A stretch of 33,627 nucleotides of DNA from positions 1-33,627 of the forward strand of contig JAKALA010000048.1 in assembly GCA_021813325.1 (NCBI GenBank), given 5' to 3'. Under the pieces are notes generated by a model. That model had not been told where the DNA came from. It ran no database searches and saw only the letters and a program-made list of their open reading frames with translations. Position 1 is the first letter of the stretch. Each line of letters opens with the position of its first letter. The DNA comes from a bacterium. Lineage in GTDB: Bacteria > Verrucomicrobiota > Verrucomicrobiia > Limisphaerales > UBA11358. The translations under genes and the position numbers were made by a program. This document shows positions 31,446 through 33,627 of this stretch, one piece after another.

Positions 31446-31748
31446 ATGTTTTCGTTGACCAACGCTCAAATTCGTGAATTTAAAGCCCGCGCCCAACATC
31501 TCAAGCCCGCTTTGAAGGTGGGCCACGAGGGGCTGTCGCCCCAGTTCATTGCCGCGCTGGATGAAGCCCTCAAGCATCACGAACTGATCAAGGTGAAATT
31601 CTCCGATCTGAAGGATCAGAAGAAGGAACTTGCTCCGCAATTGGCCGAAAAAACCGGCAGCCGGCTGATCATGCGCGTCGGCAATGTCGCCGTGCTGTAT
31701 CGTCCGCAGCCCGAGGAAACAGCTGCGGCTCCGGACGAAGTCGATTGA
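31446..31748 (+). CDS. yhbY: YhbY-like CRM-domain RNA-binding protein
   Basis: A 100-residue CRM-domain protein: LTNAQIREFKARAQHLKPAL, KVGHEGLSPQFIAALDEALK and the GxxG-like loop region EKTGSRLIMRVGNVAVLYRP. YhbY binds pre-50S ribosomal particles. The ATG at 31446 fits the family start; the open frame upstream is not part of it. The C-terminal tail is acidic. It converges on hemC with about 30 bases between them, without a strong terminator. Confidence 0.92.
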   Translation: MFSLTNAQIREFKARAQHLKPALKVGHEGLSPQFIAALDEALKHHELIKVKFSDLKDQKKELAPQLAEKTGSRLIMRVGNVAVLYRPQPEETAAAPDEVD

Positions 31749-31777
31749 GCCAGCTGCAGCCAGCCGCCACGGCCGGC

Positions 31778-32743
31778 TTATTTCAATTCGTCGGCGATGT
31801 GCTGGCCAAGCTGCGCGGCTTCCGCTGCCGAACGGATGGCTTCGCCGCGTTTCACTTTTTCATCGCGGAATGAAATGGCCTTGAGCGAAATGCGGTCACC
31901 GGCAATGACGGCGTGTGCGCCCACGGGACTCTGGCATCCGCCCCCCATGCCCCGTAGAAATGCGCGTTCGGCTGTGACTGCCTGGAAAGTGTCGGGATGA
32001 TTCAATTTGGCGCAGATTTTTGCGATGCGTTCATCGTTTGCACGGGTCTCAATGCCGATGGCTCCCTGTCCAACGCACGGGAGCATTTCATTGAGACTCA
32101 ATACGGTCGCCAGCATGCCGGCGGGGACGGATTCCCCCTGAATCGTGCCGTCGGAATTGATTTTGAAGTTGAGCCGCGTCATGCCAGCCAGCGCCAGGAT
32201 TGTGCCATCAATCTCGGGTTTATCAGCAACCTTTTGCATGCGCGTGGCGACGTTGCCACGAATTTCCTCGATGTTCAGGTCTGGGCGCAACGCCAGCAAC
32301 GATTGCTTCCGGCGGGTGCTGCTGGTTGCGATGGTTGCGCCTTGCGGCAAATCATTCACCGTTAAATGAGGTGGAAATCCGCGTCCGGCTGAACCCGTTG
32401 CGCGGTAGATCATCACATCGCGAACATCCTCGCGCTTGGGTGTGGCGGCCAGAATCAAGCCCGTGGGAAGTTCCGTCGGCAAATCCTTCAAGCTGTGAAC
32501 GGCCAGGTCTGCCTCGCCATTGAGCAGCGCGACTTCAAGTTCCTTGGTGAACAACCCTTTGGGCAGGCTCGGGTCGGTTTTGGCCATGGACGCCTTCTGC
32601 AATTTATCGCCGGTGGTTTTGATGATCTGTAATTCAAAATTGAATTCCGGAAAAGCGGCGCGACATTGGCCCGCGATGAAATTGGCCTGCGCCAGCGCCA
32701 GCGCGCTGCCGCGGGTGCAAATGATGATGGGTTTGTCAGCCAT
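31778..32743 (-). CDS. hemC: porphobilinogen deaminase (hydroxymethylbilane synthase)
   Basis: HemC links four porphobilinogens into hydroxymethylbilane for heme and related tetrapyrroles. Seen: CTRGSALALAQANFI, KGLFTKELEVALL, DLAVHSLKDLPTELP, ATSSTRRKQSLLALRP, the EEIRGNVATRMQKV block and the cofactor loop GGGCQSPVGAHA, where Cys270 would carry the dipyrromethane. The length of 321 residues is normal. The sequence upstream is gene-poor and marks the end of the ordered region. Confidence 0.95.
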   Translation of the reverse strand: MADKPIIICTRGSALALAQANFIAGQCRAAFPEFNFELQIIKTTGDKLQKASMAKTDPSLPKGLFTKELEVALLNGEADLAVHSLKDLPTELPTGLILAATPKREDVRDVMIYRATGSAGRGFPPHLTVNDLPQGATIATSSTRRKQSLLALRPDLNIEEIRGNVATRMQKVADKPEIDGTILALAGMTRLNFKINSDGTIQGESVPAGMLATVLSLNEMLPCVGQGAIGIETRANDERIAKICAKLNHPDTFQAVTAERAFLRGMGGGCQSPVGAHAVIAGDRISLKAISFRDEKVKRGEAIRSAAEAAQLGQHIADELK

Positions 32744-33107
32744 AATTGCTTAACCACAGATGGACACAGTCTGTAGCATAAAATGCAGATAAAAGGAAAC
32801 TAGCAAATGGTTGGAGAAACTAAAGACTATTCGGGGTAAATCGGGTTAATTTTCGGCTATCCCTGCGAGCTTTTACTGACAGTTTGACTGAATGCGACAT
32901 GAGGTTGCTTGAACAACTGTTTGTTATGGATAGTTCATAAACAAACCTGCGGTTCCGTCCGCAGAATCTATCGGCACCGGCGTGACTGGCAACGGTCGGG
33001 TCGGAAGCTGCCGAGACAATGTATCTCCACCGACACGGTGTGGGAATGACCGCGAGGCATTTCCATGACTGCCAGCGTCAAGGCGGTCGGAGGGCTAGAC
33101 CGGATGA
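32744..33107. other. gene-poor stretch beside hemC
   Basis: No gene is supported here. Short open frames on both strands lack family motifs. At 32750-32769 the sequence TTAACCACAGATGGACACAG resembles an intergenic sequence that, from memory, recurs in Verrucomicrobia-like genomes; this needs a search. The composition is less coding-like than the rest of the window. Confidence 0.5.
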
Positions 33108-33272
33108 CACGCCCAACCATTCCCCACGACGCCGAATGTTCTGGCGCATTATCCTGATACTGCCACCGGCGCACCCTATCTGGTGGGTGTTTCTAGTGCC
33201 GTGGCTTCACAGCGGCTTTTTGATTATTTCAACACATACGATTTTGCATTGAGGAGCGGCACCTTTTCATAG
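33108..33272 (+). pseudogene. start-less coding remnant
   Basis: A 54-codon frame after an in-frame TGA reads, near its middle, PNVLAHYPDTATGAPYLVG then VSSAVASQRLFDYFNTYDFA. It looks protein-like but has no ATG, GTG or TTG before that region. It probably is the 3' end of a gene whose 5' part was lost or frame-shifted. The family is not recognised. An AGGAAAG sequence just after its stop precedes the next small frame, suggesting an old operon. Confidence 0.4.
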
Positions 33273-33287
33273 GAAAGAAATAACGCG

Positions 33288-33461
33288 ATGAAGCCTGATT
33301 TGAACTACCACTACACAGAAGGTGATACAAACGTGGAAATTTACGTTCCAAGCTTCGGTGATCGGTTTTATTACGACAGCATTTTGCCCCTTGACGAACG
33401 CACCGTTGCATTTCCTGCTAATCGCTTCGAGATCACTACTGTCCGGTTAAGTTTTCGGTGA
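33288..33461 (+). CDS. small hypothetical protein, possibly truncated
   Basis: A 57-residue product starting MKPDLNYHYTEGDTNVEIYV, with an AGGAAAG ribosome-binding-like sequence about 10 bases upstream. It is unknown. Its last codons run into a sequence (about 33434-33456, CACTACTGTCCGGTTAAG) that resembles an insertion-sequence end, so the frame may have been cut short by an insertion. The window ends 166 bases later without a recognisable transposase. Confidence 0.4.
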   Translation: MKPDLNYHYTEGDTNVEIYVPSFGDRFYYDSILPLDERTVAFPANRFEITTVRLSFR

Positions 33462-33627
33462 CAGCGAATTTGACTTGGTAAAACCGACATGATTTCGCTG
33501 TTAGAGGGTGTTACGAAAGCCAAAGCATGACACTTTGATTTCATTGGGCATTTTGCGAATTTGTGTTGTATGTCGGCGAAACTGACCTTGCGGTTTGCCG
33601 CTCAAGGTCCAGCGGGAGTTGAACTGG

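Noticed and set aside
33019-33252. 77-codon forward frame near the right edge
   Set aside because: His/Arg-rich with no motif; the overlapping frame 33108-33272 reads more like real protein.
1-33627. tRNA, rRNA, CRISPR or prophage elements
   Set aside because: No T-loop-like sequences, no regularly spaced repeats and no phage or transposase genes were seen in a read of both strands.

Overview
The window looks like a chromosomal segment of a Verrucomicrobiota-type bacterium, probably a soil or freshwater lineage near Pedosphaera/Limisphaerales. That placement is an inference. It rests on a division and cell wall (dcw) cluster whose FtsZ is unusually divergent, on cysteine-poor DksA, L33 and S18 proteins, on weak or absent Shine-Dalgarno sequences, on frequent GTG/TTG starts and four-base stop/start overlaps, and on a GC-rich coding style. 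Coding density is high, and no tRNA, rRNA or CRISPR array was seen.

Layout. (1) 1-2418: one unassigned gene, then a reverse-strand pair, queA and a RibD-C reductase. (2) 2455-19625: a 17-kb forward dcw cluster. It opens with a promoter overlapped by four 10-bp-spaced MraZ boxes and runs mraZ, unknown gene, rsmH, ftsL-like, ftsI, SIMPL-domain gene, murF, mraY, LysM gene, ftsW, murG, murB, antitoxin, PIN toxin, ddl, ftsQ, ftsA, ftsZ. The slots usually held by murE, murD and murC do not contain those genes. (3) 19628-21030: a small lipoprotein and an exported endonuclease/exonuclease/phosphatase-family protein on the reverse strand. (4) 21158-24429: folE2, a DksA-like gene with one of four zinc cysteines, cysteine-poor rpmG and cysteine-free rpsR, a ZIP-like transporter and a Fur-family regulator. 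As a set they read like a zinc-economy locus. (5) 24459-27099: a reverse-strand run of rph, histidine phosphatase, prmA and a 54-residue gene. (6) 27219-29515: a divergent pair, an ArnT-like glycosyltransferase and a PAP2 phosphatase. (7) 29512-32743: upp and sppA (reverse), yhbY (forward) and hemC (reverse). (8) 32744-33627: a gene-poor, degraded-looking edge with a start-less frame, one small ORF and a possible insertion-sequence end.

How the genes work together. The dcw block covers lipid-linked peptidoglycan precursor synthesis (murF, mraY, murG, murB, ddl), septal polymerisation (ftsW, ftsI) and divisome assembly (ftsL-like, ftsQ, ftsA, ftsZ), under probable MraZ autoregulation. The strongest unusual signals are four. 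First, an FtsZ with altered nucleotide-binding and T7-loop residues but an intact C-terminal FtsA-binding tail. Second, an apparently intact toxin-antitoxin pair joined by overlapping codons to ddl inside this essential operon. Third, the missing Mur ligases. Fourth, the clustered zinc-independent proteins, with related inverted repeats ahead of folE2 and ahead of the ZIP-Fur pair.
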